Positions 1-6,711 of a DNA stretch of 12,211 nucleotides are shown piece after piece (within the stretch, counting starts at the first letter, position 1; every line of letters begins with the position of its first letter). Source of the stretch: Rubrimonas sp036735545 (GTDB taxonomy: Bacteria; Pseudomonadota; Alphaproteobacteria; Rhodobacterales; Rhodobacteraceae); NCBI GenBank assembly GCA_036735545.1, contig DAINOD010000094.1, positions 1-12,211 on the forward strand, given 5' to 3'. The notes under the pieces were generated by a model that was not told where the DNA came from, ran no database searches, and saw only the letters and a list, made by a program, of their open reading frames with translations. Position numbers and translations under genes: made by a program.

Positions 1-460
1 CGGCGAAGACCGCCAGCACGGCGCGGATCATGAAGGGCAGCGTGTAGAGGACGTGGCCGACGAGGATGAACCATTCCGAGATGCGGAAGCCACGCCACGT
101 GCCGTAGAGTTGCAGGAGCGCCAGCGCGAGCGCGAGCCCCGGCACCGCCAGCGGCAGCGACACGAACTCCTCCACCGCCCGCGCCAGCCGCCCTGGCGCG
201 CGCGCCAGCGCATAGGCGGCGGGGACGCCGATCAGGAGCGCCGCGGCGAGCGCGCCCAGCGCGATGCGCATCGAGCGCCAGACCGTGGGGGCGTAGAGCC
301 CCCAGACCTGCGCCACCCAGTCGAGCGTGAAGCCCGAGGAGACGCCGCGGAAGTAGTTCACCGTCACGCCCGTCACCGCCGACAGGACCGCGGGCAGCAC
401 GAGGAAGGCGACGGCCAGCAGCGTGACCGCGATCTGGAAGCCGAGCGCCGCGGCGCGCAC
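1..460 (-). CDS. ABC transporter permease, system A second subunit (partial, 3' end outside window)
   Basis: Inner-membrane permease of the binding-protein-dependent transport family (PotC/AfuB/FbpB-like), expected to pair with the preceding permease to form the translocation channel. The visible ~153 residues begin V-R-A-A-A-L-G-F-Q, a hydrophobic first membrane segment, and continue with a periplasmic stretch containing NYFRGVSSGFTLDWV and further segments such as IPAAYALARAP-like and LPLAVPGLALALALLQLYGTW. The LPLAVPGLALAL stretch is typical of iron/polyamine-type permeases. The EAA loop would lie beyond the left edge. The start is GTG at 460-458, three bases after the TGA (466-464) of the upstream permease and in the same reading frame. 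A G-run about 9 nt upstream may serve as a weak ribosome binding site. The reading frame is open to the window edge. The role is inferred from family and operon; the substrate is unknown. Confidence 0.85.
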   Translation of the reverse strand, partial: MRAAALGFQIAVTLLAVAFLVLPAVLSAVTGVTVNYFRGVSSGFTLDWVAQVWGLYAPTVWRSMRIALGALAAALLIGVPAAYALARAPGRLARAVEEFVSLPLAVPGLALALALLQLYGTWRGFRISEWFILVGHVLYTLPFMIRAVLAVFA

Positions 461-463
461 CGA

Positions 464-1282
464 TCAGCCCCCCGCCGCCACGACGCCGCCCGCGAAGGAG
501 CGGGCGAGAAACAGAAGCACCCAGGTGACGAGGCCCAGCACCACCGACAGCGCCGCGGCGGTGGCGATGTTCGCGGCCAGGGTGAACTCGGTGTAGATGA
601 CCATGGGCAGCACGTCGATGTTGGTGGCCAGCGTGAAGGCGGTGCCGAAGGCGCCCATCGCGGTGGCGAAAGCCACGGCGCCGCTCGCGACCAGCGCGGG
701 CGCGAGACCCGGCAGCGTGACGTCGCGCAGCACCGCCAGCGGCCCGGCGCCAAGGCTGCGCGCGGCCTCCTCGAGCGCCGGGTCCAGCTTCTCGGCCGAC
801 GCCATCACGGTCAGCAGCACCCGCGGAATGGAGAAGTAGAGGTAGCCGAAGAACAGTCCCGTCATCGAGTAGGCGAACACGAGGCGCGCATCGAACAGGT
901 CGCGCGCGAGCGCGTTCATCAGCCCCTGCCGCCCGCCCAGCAGGATGATCATGAAGCCCACCACCACGCCGGGAAACGCCAGCGGGAAGGTCAGCAGCCC
1001 GATCAGCACGCTGCGGCCGAAGAAGCGCCGGCGCACGAGGAACAGCGCCGCCGTCGTGGCGACGAACAGCGCCGCGACGCTGACAAGCGCCGAAACGGCG
1101 ACGGTCTGGCCCAGCGAGCGCAGGTAGCGCGGGTTCGCCAGCACCTCGGCGTAGAGGCCCCAGCCCGACGGCCCCTCCGACGACGCCATGACCAGACGCG
1201 TCAGCGGCAGCAGCAGGAACGCGCCCGCGAAGATCGCGAGCGGCAGCGCGGCCAGCAGGGCGAAACGGTCGGCGGGGCGCAT
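464..1282 (-). CDS. ABC transporter permease, system A first subunit
   Basis: A 272-residue inner-membrane permease of the Fe3+/polyamine/phosphonate-type importer group. About six hydrophobic segments are visible, for example around residues 8-31, 58-82, 92-115, 135-155, 200-220 and 240-262. The cytoplasmic EAA loop that docks on the ATPase is at about 171-193 (EEAARSLGAG...LRDVTLPGL). The ATG at 1282-1280 is preferred over an upstream in-frame ATG at 1396, because the 38 extra residues are non-hydrophobic and overlap the binding-protein gene. It follows the binding protein by 52 bp, a gap that holds a hairpin, and is followed after 3 bp by the second permease. It ends ...VVAAGG with TGA. 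Substrate cannot be read from the permease; its partners are the binding protein at 1335-2327 and an ATPase outside the window. Confidence 0.88.
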   Translation of the reverse strand: MRPADRFALLAALPLAIFAGAFLLLPLTRLVMASSEGPSGWGLYAEVLANPRYLRSLGQTVAVSALVSVAALFVATTAALFLVRRRFFGRSVLIGLLTFPLAFPGVVVGFMIILLGGRQGLMNALARDLFDARLVFAYSMTGLFFGYLYFSIPRVLLTVMASAEKLDPALEEAARSLGAGPLAVLRDVTLPGLAPALVASGAVAFATAMGAFGTAFTLATNIDVLPMVIYTEFTLAANIATAAALSVVLGLVTWVLLFLARSFAGGVVAAGG

Positions 1283-1302
1283 GGGAAGGACCCTGAGGAA
1301 GG

Positions 1303-1328
1303 CGCGGCCCCCGCGAGGGAGGGCCGCG
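1303..1328 (-). promoter_or_regulatory. Intercistronic hairpin between binding-protein and permease genes
   Basis: Perfect 8-bp inverted repeat, CGCGGCCC (1303-1310) and GGGCCGCG (1321-1328), around a 10-nt loop, inside the 52-bp gap after the system A binding-protein stop codon. There is no T-run, so a complete intrinsic terminator is unlikely. In ABC import operons such as malE-malF, hairpins at this position are known to stabilise the upstream message or attenuate readthrough, giving more binding protein than permease. That role here is inference from position. Confidence 0.5.
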
Positions 1329-1334
1329 GACGCG

Positions 1335-2327
1335 TCAGCGGACCTCGGCGAGATAGCGCTCGCCGAAGGCGGACTGGACCTCCGCCATGCGGCCATAGTC
1401 CACCGCCCGGGCGCGGGCGTAGTCCTCGGCGGGCAGGAACCGCGCCGCGACGTCCTCGGGCAGCGCGATGTCGCGCGCAGGGCGCAGGTAGGCGTTGGTC
1501 CAGATCGCCTGGCCTTCGTCGGACAGGATGAAGTCGAGCACGCGCCGGCCGGTGTCGGCGTTCGGGGCGCCGGCGACGAGACCCATGACGTAGGGCACCA
1601 CCACCGAACCCTCGCAGGGGATGACGAACTCGAAAGTCCCGTCCTCGTCGTACTTCGCGCGGTAGGCGTTGAAGTCGTAGTCGAAAAGGATCGGGATCTC
1701 GCCCGAGACGACGCGGGCGAAGCTCGTCTGCTTCGGCACGATCGGATCGTTCCCGGCCAGCGCCTTGAAGTATTCGATGGCCGGGCCGAAGTCCTCCAGC
1801 GACCCGCCGAAGGCTTCGTTCACCGCCACCGCGCCGGCGTAGCCGACGAAAGCCGAGGACGGGTCGAGATAGCCGACCATCCCGCGATACTCCGGCTTGG
1901 TGAGGTCGGCCCAGCACTGCGGGACGGGGGCGCCGCCGAGCGCATCGACGTTCACGAACAGGCCCAGCGTGCCGGAATGGATCGTGTGCCAGTAGCCTTC
2001 AGGGTCCTTCAGTCCATCGGGGATCTCGTCGAAGCCCGCGGGCTCGTAGGGCTCCAGCACGCCCTCGCGCGCGGCGGCGATGCCGAAGCTGACGCCGAAA
2101 TAGGCGACGTCGGCGACCGGCGAGGCCTTCTCGGCGATCAGCTGGCTCAGCGTCTGGCCGGAGTTCTTGTTGTCGTGGGGCATGGTCACGCCCAGTTCGG
2201 CCTCGACGGCGCGCAGCATCGAGGCCCAGTCGGCCCACTCGGGCGGGCAGTTGTAGCAGATGGCGTCGGCGGCCAGCGCCGGCGCGGCCACGCTGGCCGC
2301 GAGCGCCGCGGCGATGATACGGTTCAT
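1335..2327 (-). CDS. Periplasmic substrate-binding protein, Fe3+/polyamine/sugar-phosphate type (system A)
   Basis: A 330-residue periplasmic binding protein. An N-terminal signal peptide (MNRIIAAALAASVAAPALA, cleavage near residue 19-20) leads into the mature sequence ADAICYNCPPEWADW. The fold signals, such as ADVAYFGVSFGIAAA, GTLGLFVNVDALGG, GYLDPSSAFVGY, EIPILFDYDFNAY and SDEGQAIWTNAYLRPA, fit the type 2 binding proteins of the FbpA/AfuA/PotD group. Four cysteines (C24, C27, C138, C238) suggest one or two disulfides. The ATG (2327-2325) overlaps the regulator stop as ATGA, and GAGGAG lies 8 nt upstream inside the regulator gene, so the start is well supported. Two permease genes follow. 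Iron is not a safe call, because the canonical tyrosine pair of ferric binding proteins is not evident to me. A phosphorylated sugar or other organic anion is an alternative suggested by the LacI-type regulator. Substrate is unknown. Confidence 0.88.
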   Translation of the reverse strand: MNRIIAAALAASVAAPALAADAICYNCPPEWADWASMLRAVEAELGVTMPHDNKNSGQTLSQLIAEKASPVADVAYFGVSFGIAAAREGVLEPYEPAGFDEIPDGLKDPEGYWHTIHSGTLGLFVNVDALGGAPVPQCWADLTKPEYRGMVGYLDPSSAFVGYAGAVAVNEAFGGSLEDFGPAIEYFKALAGNDPIVPKQTSFARVVSGEIPILFDYDFNAYRAKYDEDGTFEFVIPCEGSVVVPYVMGLVAGAPNADTGRRVLDFILSDEGQAIWTNAYLRPARDIALPEDVAARFLPAEDYARARAVDYGRMAEVQSAFGERYLAEVR

Positions 2328-3412
2328 GTCTCGCTCTCCTCGGAGGTCTGTCGCAGGGCTTTCTCGGGGGAAGGCCCGACCCGGCGTTGGCGCGCAGGGT
2401 CGGGACCGGCCGCCCCGGCGAGGCTCTCGCCGGGGCGGAACTGGTGCGCGAGGATCAGGGCCTCGGGCGCGGGCGGCCGCCCTTCGGCGCGCGCGGCGAG
2501 CAGCAGGCCCGCGGCGGCGCGGCCCATCTCGGCCATGGGCGTCACGATGGTGGCGAGGCTGGGGCGGGTCAGGCCGCCGACCGCCACGCCGTCGAAGCCG
2601 GCCACCGCCACGTCGTCGGGGACCTCGCGCCCGAGCGCGCGCAGCGCGGCGATGACGGCGAGCGCCAGCATGTCGTTGGAGCAGAACAGCGCGTCGGTGC
2701 GCGGCGCTCGGGCGAAAAGGGCGGCGAGCGCGTCGCGATGGTCGTGGGCCGCGTAGGGCACCTCCACCAGCGCCGGCGGCGCGGCGCCCGCCTCGGCAAG
2801 CGCCGCCGCAAACCCCTCGAAGCGCTGGCGCGAGCGGTCTGAAGTGGAGAAGCGGCCCGCCACGAACCCCATCCGCCGCCGCCCCGCAGCGAGCATCGCC
2901 TCGGCGACCTCGGCCGCCGCGGCGCGGTTGTCGACGCAGACGGCCGGAAGGTCCCCGGGCGGCTGGTTGAACATCAGCGCGAAGGGCGCGCCGGCCGCCT
3001 GGGCGCGCGCGACGGCGGCGCTGGCGGCGGCGTCGGCCACCGTCATGAGAAGGCCGTCGACGCGCCGGTCAAGCAGCGCGTCGACCGCCTTCGCCTCGCG
3101 ATCCGCATCATAGCCGGTGCAGGTGACGAGCACCGTCAGGCCCGCCGCCGCGGCCGCCGCCTCCGCCCCCTCGATCGCCGCGGCGAACACCGGATTGGCG
3201 AAGCTCGGGGCGAGGACGCCGATGGCCCCGGCGCGTCCCTCGCGCAGCGCCCGGCCGAGCGGGTCGATCCTGAACCCGATCGCCGTCACCGCGGCCTCGA
3301 CCCGCATGCGCGCCGTCGCGCTCACGGGGCCGCGCCCGGAAAGCGCCCGGCTGGCCGTCGCGATCGAGCATCCGGCGGCGCGGGCGACATCGGCGATGGT
3401 CGAGCGGCGCAT
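2324..3412 (-). CDS. LacI-family transcriptional regulator of system A
   Basis: A 362-residue DNA-binding repressor or activator. Residues 4-23 (STIADVARAAGCSIATASRA) are the LacI-type helix-turn-helix and LSGRGPVS follows. The hinge is near residues 48-60. The ligand-binding core starts at AGAIGVLAPSFANPVFAAAIEGAE and includes DALFCSNDMLALAVIAALR and VPDDVAVAGFDGV, both hallmarks of the sugar-binding-protein-like effector domain. The ATG at 3412-3410 is chosen because the HTH begins immediately after it; the open frame extends to 3742 but encodes Pro/Arg-rich sequence with no family resemblance. The last ~20 residues form a polar tail overlapping the downstream ribosome site. The stop overlaps the binding-protein start (ATGA), so regulator and transporter are translationally coupled. 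The operator at 3431-3444 points to autoregulation of the whole operon. The effector is probably a sugar or sugar derivative (family inference). Confidence 0.93.
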   Translation of the reverse strand: MRRSTIADVARAAGCSIATASRALSGRGPVSATARMRVEAAVTAIGFRIDPLGRALREGRAGAIGVLAPSFANPVFAAAIEGAEAAAAAAGLTVLVTCTGYDADREAKAVDALLDRRVDGLLMTVADAAASAAVARAQAAGAPFALMFNQPPGDLPAVCVDNRAAAAEVAEAMLAAGRRRMGFVAGRFSTSDRSRQRFEGFAAALAEAGAAPPALVEVPYAAHDHRDALAALFARAPRTDALFCSNDMLALAVIAALRALGREVPDDVAVAGFDGVAVGGLTRPSLATIVTPMAEMGRAAAGLLLAARAEGRPPAPEALILAHQFRPGESLAGAAGPDPARQRRVGPSPEKALRQTSEESET

Positions 3413-3430
3413 GAGTCGCGGACCTCGATC

Positions 3431-3444
3431 TGGAAACGTTTCCA
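3431..3444. promoter_or_regulatory. LacI-family operator (perfect 14-bp palindrome)
   Basis: TGGAAACGTTTCCA is a perfect inverted repeat with a central CG, the classical form bound by LacI/GalR-family proteins. It lies 18 bp upstream of the ATG of the lacI-type gene at 2324-3412. Its placement suggests it overlaps the promoter or the start of the transcript and is the site of autoregulation of system A. I find no second copy in the window. No convincing -35/-10 pair stands out, although a TTGTTA hexamer sits just upstream on the minus strand (3447-3452). Confidence 0.85.
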
Positions 3445-3804
3445 CGGTAACAAGACCCTGCGACGGTTTGATGATGGCGGCGGAGGTTTCACAACGTCGC
3501 GCGCCGCCTCGGCCCGGCGCATGCGGTCCACCGCCATCGCAATCGCCGGCGCTTCGCGGGCTACCCGGTTCTTCCTTGCCCCGCAGCGCGCGCCCGGAAC
3601 TCAGCCTCCGGCAGGTCCTCCGTGATCTCCTGCGCTTGTCCCGTCCCGGATCAGCCGCGCCGGAAAGGGCCGCGGCGTCCGGCGTTGCGCGCGCGGGCAT
3701 GGGCTCAGGCGGTCGCGCCCCGGCCTCGGCGCACGGCGCCATGGCGTCGGTGTCATCAGGACGTCGCAGGCTGACCGTATCGAGACGCTGAGCGAAGGGC
3801 CGTC
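3445..3804. other. Intergenic region between divergent systems A and B, no gene supported
   Basis: About 360 bp between the operator and the ATPase start. Open frames cross it on both strands (for example plus strand 3471-3791), but they are Arg/Pro/Ser-rich, lack a recognisable domain and look like GC-driven noise. The region must hold the promoter for the plus-strand operon. I could not identify a convincing -35/-10 pair; the least GC-rich stretch near the gene is around 3771-3785 (CTGACCGTATCGAGA). The ATPase has an AAGGG ribosome site at 3795-3799. Confidence 0.5.
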
Positions 3805-4917
3805 ATGATCGAACTGCGCAGCATATCGCGCCGCTTCGGCGCGACGACCGTCCTCGACGGCGTCAGCCTCGCTGCGCGGGACGGCCGGTTCCTCGCGCTT
3901 CTGGGGCCGTCGGGCTGCGGCAAGTCCACCCTGCTGCGGATCGTCGCCGGCCTCGACGCGGCCGACGCGGGCGCTGTGCTGTTCGACGGGCGCGACGTGT
4001 CGGCGTTGACGGCGGCCGAGCGCAACGTGGCGATGGTGTTCCAGTCCTACGCGCTCTACCCGCACCTGACGGTGGCCGAGAACATCGCGCTGCCGCTGGC
4101 CATGCGCACGCTGAGCCGACTGGAGCGCTCGCCGTTGGGCCGCCTGTCGGCGCGCGCGCGGGGGCGGCGGGCGGCGATCGCGGCGCAGGTCGGCGAGATC
4201 GCGGAGATGCTCGCCATCGCGCCGCTGCTCGGGCGCAAGCCGGCGCAGCTTTCCGGCGGGCAGAAGCAGCGCGTCGCGGTGGCCCGGGCGCTCGTGCGGG
4301 CGCCGTCGGTGTTCCTGCTCGACGAGCCGCTGTCCAATCTCGACGCCGCGCTCAGGGTGCAGATGCGCGGCGAGATCGTCGCGCTGAACCGGCGCACCGG
4401 GCGCACCTTCGTCTATGTCACCCACGATCAGGCCGAGGCGATGGGCATGGCGGACGAGGTCGCGGTGATGCTCGGCGGCCGGATCGCGCAATGCGCCCCT
4501 CCCCGCACGCTCTACGAGCGCCCCGCCTCGCAGGCGGTCGCGGCCTTCGTCGGCGCGCATCCGATCAATCTCGTCCCCGGACCGGCGAATGGCGGCTTGC
4601 CCGTCTTCCTCGGCGCGACCGCGCTCCCGACGCCGGCGCGCCCGGTCGTGGCGGGCCTGAGGCCCGAGCACCTCGCCCCGCAGGCCGACGGGCCGGTGAG
4701 CGCGCGATTGCTGCGGGTGGAGTATCAGGGCTCGGAGGTCGTGCTGGAATGCGCCGCGACCTGCGGGACGGTGCTGCGCGCCATGGCGCCGGGCGACTGG
4801 GCCCCGCCGGCGCCGGGCGCGCCGGTCCGGCTGGGCTTCGAGGCGCGGCGGCTGCACCTGTTCGACGCGGCGACCGGGGCGCGGCTGCCCGCGCCGGCCG
4901 AGGTCGCCGCGGCATGA
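3805..4917 (+). CDS. CUT1-type ABC transporter ATP-binding protein (MalK/UgpC family), system B
   Basis: A 370-residue ATPase that powers sugar or polyol-type import at the cytoplasmic face of the membrane. Motifs in order: Walker A GPSGCGKST (34-42), Q-loop Q80 (VFQSYALYPH), signature LSGGQKQRVA (149-158), Walker B VFLLDEP (169-175), D-loop SNLD (177-180) and H-loop H207 (VTHDQAEAM). The C-terminal ~130 residues form the regulatory TOBE region, with RPEHL near residue 290. The helical subdomain between ENIALPL and the signature is about 17 residues longer than in E. coli MalK (basic stretch around 101-125). The ATG at 3805 is preceded by AAGGG with good spacing. It is first in its operon and overlaps the next gene by ATGA. 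It is the only complete ATPase in the window, so it may also serve the ugp-like system C. Confidence 0.95.
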   Translation: MIELRSISRRFGATTVLDGVSLAARDGRFLALLGPSGCGKSTLLRIVAGLDAADAGAVLFDGRDVSALTAAERNVAMVFQSYALYPHLTVAENIALPLAMRTLSRLERSPLGRLSARARGRRAAIAAQVGEIAEMLAIAPLLGRKPAQLSGGQKQRVAVARALVRAPSVFLLDEPLSNLDAALRVQMRGEIVALNRRTGRTFVYVTHDQAEAMGMADEVAVMLGGRIAQCAPPRTLYERPASQAVAAFVGAHPINLVPGPANGGLPVFLGATALPTPARPVVAGLRPEHLAPQADGPVSARLLRVEYQGSEVVLECAATCGTVLRAMAPGDWAPPAPGAPVRLGFEARRLHLFDAATGARLPAPAEVAAA

Positions 4918-5810
4918 ACGGCCGGCGCCGTCGCGAGGGGCTGGTCGATCTGTGGCTCGCCGGTCCCGCGACGGCGGCCATGGTGGCGCTGATCTTCCTG
5001 CCCGTGACCATCGTCGCCGTGCTGTCCTTCACCGACTACCAGTTCGGCGCCCGCAGCTTCGCCTGGGTGGGCTGGGACAACTATCGCCTGCTGTTCACCG
5101 ACCCCACCGCGCGGCGGGCGGTGACGAACACGATCCTCTACGCCGCGGTCGTGATCCCCGCCTCCATCGTGCTGGGCCTGCTGGTGGCGCTGGGCCTGCA
5201 CGGGCTGGCGCAGCGGGCCCCGCGGATCGCGGCGGCGCTGCGCGCGGCCTATTTCCTGCCCGTCGCGGCCACGCTCGTGGCGATGGCGGTGGCGTGGCAG
5301 ATGATCCTGCACCCCAATCTGGGCCTGCTGAACCAGAGCCTCGCGCTGGTCGGCCTGCGCGGGGCGGCGTGGCTGTCGGACCGAGGGCTGGTCATCTGGA
5401 CGCTGGCCGCGATCGGCGTGTGGCAGAGCGTCGGCTACAACATGGTGCTGTTTCTCGCCGGGCTGTCGGCGATCCCGGCGGCGCTCTACGACGCGGCGGC
5501 GGTGGACGGCGCGGAGCGGGGTTGGGACCGGTTCTGGACCGTCACATGGCCGATGCTGGGGCCCACGACGCTGTTCGTCACCGTCATAACCGCCACCGGC
5601 GCCTTCCGCGTCTTCGAGACCGTCGCGACCCTGACCCGCGGCGGCCCCGCCTTCGCCTCCGACGTATTGGTCTACGCGCTCTATCGCGAGGGCTTCGTCT
5701 ACTTCAAGGCGGGCTACGCCAGCGCCATCACGATGGTGTTCTTCGCGCTTGTGCTCGCCTTCACGGCGCTGAAGTTCCGCCTGCTCGACCGCCGGGTGCA
5801 CTACCGATGA
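4914..5810 (+). CDS. CUT1 ABC transporter permease (MalF/UgpA type), system B
   Basis: A 298-residue inner-membrane permease. The basic N-terminus (MNGRRRR) precedes a first hydrophobic segment at about 12-38, followed by the FTDYQF...FVGxxNY-like motif (here FAWVGWDNYRLLFTD) characteristic of UgpA/MalF-type subunits. Further membrane segments lie at about 72-96, 110-131, 158-182 and 215-235, with a last one near 265-285. The ATPase-docking EAA loop is at about 192-214 (YDAAAVDGAERGWDRFWTVTWPML), followed by TLTRGGPAFASDVLVYALYREGF, a family hallmark. The ATG overlaps the ATPase stop (ATGA) and the stop overlaps the next start the same way, so translation is coupled on both sides. The ligand is unknown; it is a carbohydrate, polyol or related compound by family. 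Confidence 0.93.
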   Translation: MNGRRRREGLVDLWLAGPATAAMVALIFLPVTIVAVLSFTDYQFGARSFAWVGWDNYRLLFTDPTARRAVTNTILYAAVVIPASIVLGLLVALGLHGLAQRAPRIAAALRAAYFLPVAATLVAMAVAWQMILHPNLGLLNQSLALVGLRGAAWLSDRGLVIWTLAAIGVWQSVGYNMVLFLAGLSAIPAALYDAAAVDGAERGWDRFWTVTWPMLGPTTLFVTVITATGAFRVFETVATLTRGGPAFASDVLVYALYREGFVYFKAGYASAITMVFFALVLAFTALKFRLLDRRVHYR

Positions 5811-6631
5811 GCGCTGGCGCCGCACGCCTGCTGTCGCTGGTCGGGCTCCTGCTCGGCGCCGCGCTCGTGCTGACGCCGTTCTTCTGGATGGTGTCGCTGT
5901 CGCTGAAGACGCAGGCCGAGATCTTCAGCCCCGGGTTGCGCCTGCTGCCCGAGACGCCGCAACTCGAGAATTATGTCCGGGCCATGACGCGGGCCAATGT
6001 GGGGCGCTACCTGCTGAACGGCGCCTTCGTCTGCGGCGCCATCCTCCTGTTCCAGCTTCTGTTCGCCGTGCCCTGCGCCTATGCGCTGGCGCAGCGGCGC
6101 TTCCGCGGCCGGGCGGCGGTGTTCGGGCTGGTGCTGGCGGGGCTGCTGGTGCCGTTCCACGTGACCGCCATCCCGCTGTTCCTCGGGCTAGCCCAGTTGC
6201 GGCTGATCGACACCTACGCCGCGCTGATCCTGCCTTTCGTCGCCTCGGTCTTCGGCGTGTTCCTGTTCCGGCAGGCCTTCGCCGCGATGCCGGCGGAGCT
6301 GTTCGAGGCGGCGCGGGTGGACGGTCTGTCGGAGACGGCGATCGTCTGGCGCATCGCCTTTCCGCTGGCGCTGCCGGCGGCGACGTCCTTCGCGGTCTTC
6401 TCCATCGTCGCGCACTGGAACGACCTGTTCTGGCCGCTGATCGCCACGTCTAGCCCCGGCCTCGCGACCCCGCCGCGGGGCATCCTCTATTTCCGCGACG
6501 AGGAGAGCGGCTCGGACGTCGGGCCGCTGATGGCCGCGGCCGTCATCGTGATCGCCCCGATGATCGCGCTGTTTCTCGTCGCCCAACGCCGCTTCGTCCA
6601 GGGCCTCGCCGCGGAAGGGCTCAAGGGATGA
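5807..6631 (+). CDS. CUT1 ABC transporter permease (MalG/UgpE type), system B
   Basis: A 274-residue inner-membrane permease, the second half of the system B channel. The N-terminal hydrophobic segment (about 8-32) leads to the SLKTQAEIF motif typical of MalG/UgpE subunits. Further segments occur at about 70-93, 104-128, 138-155, 190-210 and 240-262. The EAA loop is at about 167-190 (EAARVDGLSETAIVWRIAFPLALP), followed by HWNDLFWPL, the conserved tryptophan-rich motif of this subunit. It ends VQGLAAEGLKG, the usual C-terminus (V-x-G-x-x-x-G-x-x-K-G). The start overlaps the previous stop (ATGA), and the stop overlaps the start of a 27-codon ORF (ATGA at 6628-6631). The start assignment is supported by the family-typical N-terminus. 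Confidence 0.93.
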   Translation: MSAGAARLLSLVGLLLGAALVLTPFFWMVSLSLKTQAEIFSPGLRLLPETPQLENYVRAMTRANVGRYLLNGAFVCGAILLFQLLFAVPCAYALAQRRFRGRAAVFGLVLAGLLVPFHVTAIPLFLGLAQLRLIDTYAALILPFVASVFGVFLFRQAFAAMPAELFEAARVDGLSETAIVWRIAFPLALPAATSFAVFSIVAHWNDLFWPLIATSSPGLATPPRGILYFRDEESGSDVGPLMAAAVIVIAPMIALFLVAQRRFVQGLAAEGLKG

Positions 6632-6711
6632 CGCGGCCAACCCGAAAGAGCGCGCCCAAGCGCCGCGCCACGCCGAAGACGCCCGCCCCCGACATCAGGA
6701 GCCCCCGATGA
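6628..6711 (+). CDS. Possible 27-residue basic micro-ORF linking permease and binding-protein genes
   Basis: An ATG at 6628 overlaps the permease stop (ATGA). Its frame stays open for 27 codons and ends in a TGA at 6709-6711 that overlaps the ATG of the binding-protein gene (ATGA). The peptide is rich in Arg, Lys and Pro (MTRPTRKSAPKRRATPKT, then a short remainder) with no hydrophobic segment. GGAAGGG lies 8 nt upstream of its ATG. This is either a translated coupler that carries ribosomes across the 76-bp gap to the binding-protein start, or a chance open frame in GC-rich DNA. I do not recognise the peptide. The reading frame is clearly present; expression is uncertain. Confidence 0.3.
   Translation: MTRPTRKSAPKRRATPKTPAPDIRSPR

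Noticed and set aside
53..1531. Long plus-strand open frame of 492 codons
   Set aside because: It is antisense to the two permeases and the receptor gene, is dominated by Arg/Gly/Glu/His, and has no domain signal; it is typical of GC-rich antisense frames.
1335..2327. Calling system A a ferric iron importer
   Set aside because: The fold group includes iron receptors, but the ligand tyrosine pattern is not evident and a LacI-type regulator argues for a carbohydrate-related ligand; left as substrate unknown.
3413..3742. Upstream extension of the LacI-family frame with an ATG at 3742
   Set aside because: The HTH begins right after the ATG at 3412, the operator lies upstream of that start, and the extension is Pro/Arg-rich without family similarity.
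3750..3768. Possible PhoB box upstream of the ATPase (GTGTCATCAGGACGTCGC)
   Set aside because: The first half resembles CTGTCAT but the second half matches at only 4 of 7 positions; not enough to claim phosphate control.
3601..4857. Minus-strand open frame of 418 codons opposite the ATPase gene
   Set aside because: The plus strand has a complete set of ABC ATPase motifs; the antisense product is Arg/His-rich without any domain.
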